A DNA stretch of 6,351 nt from Microcaldota archaeon. GTDB taxonomy: Archaea > Micrarchaeota > Micrarchaeia > Anstonellales > Anstonellaceae. The translations under genes and the position numbers were made by a program. The notes under the pieces were generated by a model. The model searched no databases, was not told the DNA's origin, and saw only the letters and a list, made by a program, of their open reading frames with translations. Below are positions 4,999 to 6,351 of the stretch, in pieces. Location: assembly GCA_026396355.1 (NCBI GenBank), contig JAPLWY010000008.1, forward strand, positions 1-6,351. Direction: 5' to 3'. How positions within the stretch are numbered: position 1 is the first letter of the stretch; every line of letters starts with the position of its first letter.

Positions 4999-6351
4999 GC
5001 CCTTGGCGCCGCTTAGCTCAAAGATGGAGCGGCTGCAGGCTTTCTTCTTGTCAAGCTCGGCATTCACGTAATCGAGCATCAGCTTCTTTATGCGCGCGTA
5101 TTCTTCCTTGCCCACCTGCTGGTTCAGCACTGCGTAGTGCAGCCCTTTTGCATTTGAGCAGAGTATGCATTCCTCGCAGCCTTCAAGGTTGTGGGAGAAA
5201 TAGCAGCCGCTGCAGTTGGTGCAGCTGTCAATCTCGAAGCAGCGCTTGCAGTTCGTGATGTCGCAGCTTTTCACGCAGAATTCCGAGTCAAGCTGGCGCC
5301 AAGAGCCTCCGAACACGTATTTGGATTGTATTATCCCGTCGCAGCAGGCAGAGCGCTGCGAGGAGGTGGCATCCCAGGAGGAGTAGACTTCGCTGGATTC
5401 GATCACCTGGCTCACATCCACATAGTCGCGGCACGCGCCATCCACAAAGTCAAGCGTGAATGCGGCTTTGCCTGAAACCAGCGCTTCCATCCTTGCAAGA
5501 GGCAGCGAAAGCTCTTTTTCCGAAAGAATCGGCTTGTCCTGCTTCATTGCCTCCTCAAGCGTGCAAAGGCACTGTGGCGGGATGCCTTTCACTATTGGAA
5601 AGCCGGTGGTGAAAGTCGGCGTGCTGAACCTGCCTTTCACCTTCATTATGGGAAGGGTGCGCTCCTGGAGATAGGGCACAAAACCGGCAATTGGCTGGCG
5701 CCCCTGCCCCAGCACCACTTTCATGGTGTCTGAGAAAGCCTTTTCCACTCCTGGCGGGGCTGGCAGCGTCGGTATGCGCCTTATGTCGCCTTCGCTGTCC
5801 TTTTCCCTTGCAGCCATCATGGCAATGTCGGATATCGAGCGCGCGCGCTTCTTTTTCTCAAGCTCATCCGCAATTTCAGAGGTGAGCTTTTTCTTAAGCT
5901 CAAGGTAGCGGTCTTTCGGAAGCTGCAGGTTGCCGATCATGTTATGCTTGCCGCGAAGGTTGAAGGAGAACATGCAGTCCAGGCAGTTTGCGCAGTTGAA
6001 TGAGTAATACATGCCGGATGAGTGCGTGATGTAGAAGGACTCGAACATCCTGTGCACGTTTATGCCCTCGTGGCAGCGGATGGAGTAGTTTATCTTGGGG
6101 AAGGGGGGCAGGCCAAACACGCATTCAGACTCGCGCACATACGAGATGAACGCGCCTTTTTTAACGTTCCGCACATTGTGCGCGCAATAGACGTCTATGC
6201 AGTTGATGGCATTGTCGGCAAGCTTTATGTTTATGTTCTTGCCGAATACCTTGTTGCCGCAGTATGCTGTGCACTCCTCTGCAGCGCGGAACAGCGAGTC
6301 AATGTCCTTTATGTCATTGGCGCTGATTTTCGCCTTTGGAAGCTGGGGAAT
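4990..6351 (-). CDS. Gene D: two-unit Cys-rich repeat protein, N-terminus outside the window
   Basis: The frame ends at TGA 4990-4992 and stays open to the right edge, giving 453 residues with 25 Cys. Reading only from the internal GTG at 6174 would wrongly remove the first 59, which clearly belong to the family: ANDIKDIDSLFRAAEE (window residues 11-26) and Y-C-G-N at 30-33 match the other three genes. By comparison with C, about 70 residues are missing. Unit 1 Cys repeats are at 49-143, the cap at 144-180; unit 2 starts GVEKAFSDTMKVVLG (201), with Cys repeats at 317-412 and cap to 453. D is the most divergent member: its linker is Pro-rich (193-200), and its final cap (VLNQQVGKEEYARIKKLML) is the one most like the CPR/DPANN Cys-rich proteins I recall, with N-K-Q-Y-x-K-E-E-Y. 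It ends GAKGKK rather than YKKGKKG. Function unknown. Confidence 0.92.
   Translation of the reverse strand: MPQLPKAKISANDIKDIDSLFRAAEECTAYCGNKVFGKNINIKLADNAINCIDVYCAHNVRNVKKGAFISYVRESECVFGLPPFPKINYSIRCHEGINVHRMFESFYITHSSGMYYSFNCANCLDCMFSFNLRGKHNMIGNLQLPKDRYLELKKKLTSEIADELEKKKRARSISDIAMMAAREKDSEGDIRRIPTLPAPPGVEKAFSDTMKVVLGQGRQPIAGFVPYLQERTLPIMKVKGRFSTPTFTTGFPIVKGIPPQCLCTLEEAMKQDKPILSEKELSLPLARMEALVSGKAAFTLDFVDGACRDYVDVSQVIESSEVYSSWDATSSQRSACCDGIIQSKYVFGGSWRQLDSEFCVKSCDITNCKRCFEIDSCTNCSGCYFSHNLEGCEECILCSNAKGLHYAVLNQQVGKEEYARIKKLMLDYVNAELDKKKACSRSIFELSGAKGKK
5116..5403 (-). repeat. 12-residue Cys/Ser repeat block, gene D unit 2
   Basis: Key columns, counted from the right edge, are S319, S331, S343, then a 16-residue step (15 elsewhere) to C359, then C371, C383, C395 and A407. 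Ten Cys fall within residues 359-398, the highest density in this protein. Confidence 0.78.
5923..6207 (-). repeat. 12-residue Cys/Ser repeat block, gene D unit 1
   Basis: Using residue numbers counted from the right edge, key columns are C51, V63, S75, a 15-residue step to S90, then M102, M114, C126 and M138. The column is largely Met here although the spacing is unchanged. A CxxCxxC lies at 120-126. Confidence 0.8.

Noticed and set aside
182..6351. CaiB/BaiF CoA-transferase
   Set aside because: Similar Cys-rich proteins carry this label in databases as I recall, but no CoA-transferase sequence features are visible here.
182..6351. Secreted disulfide-rich proteins
   Set aside because: The three visible N-termini are polar and charged with no hydrophobic signal segment, and there is no lipobox or membrane helix.

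Overview
The window holds the 3' end of one rightward gene (a GNAT-type acetyltransferase, 1-246) and then, on the opposite strand, a tightly packed leftward array of four paralogous cysteine-rich genes that fills everything else (182-6351). I name them A (182-1849), B (1854-3479), C (3486-4985) and D (4990 to the right edge, 5' end missing). Transcription runs D to C to B to A. The junctions are only 4-6 bases long, so this looks like one operon whose promoter lies beyond the right edge. No RNA gene, insertion sequence or CRISPR array is visible, and there is no non-coding stretch of any size.

Every array protein is built from two homologous halves of about 250 residues, so the window carries eight copies of one unit, the first of them truncated. 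A unit has (i) a short alpha/beta-looking leader, (ii) a run of eight 12-residue repeats rich in Cys and Ser with an aromatic or aliphatic residue just after the key Cys/Ser column, broken by one longer step, and (iii) a capping segment with a GN-x-x-(L/V)-x-(K/R)-x-K-(Y/F) type motif followed by a charged helix and an LP-x-x-(I/L)-x-x-(I/L)-A-G type end. The spacing of the repeat is the strongest structural signal here and suggests a small solenoid. The capped Cys repeat resembles, from memory, Cys-rich hypothetical proteins common in Patescibacteria (CPR) and DPANN archaea, some of them mislabelled CaiB/BaiF. The two-half layout, the tandem paralogs and the conserved KDIDS motif are what I would call unusual. 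I cannot assign a function.

Neighbouring copies share perfect nucleotide blocks (54, 26, 24 and 23 bases), and B looks like a mosaic whose Cys core matches A and whose tail matches C. This points to recent duplication or gene conversion. The last gene, A, has lost the family's C-terminal ending and runs 65 bases into the acetyltransferase gene on the other strand.

The organism is probably a small-genome DPANN archaeon or CPR bacterium with roughly half G+C. This rests on the protein family resemblance, the very dense packing, the absence of strong AGGAGG sites and GTGA/GCTGA-like sequences at the gene junctions. It is a weak inference.
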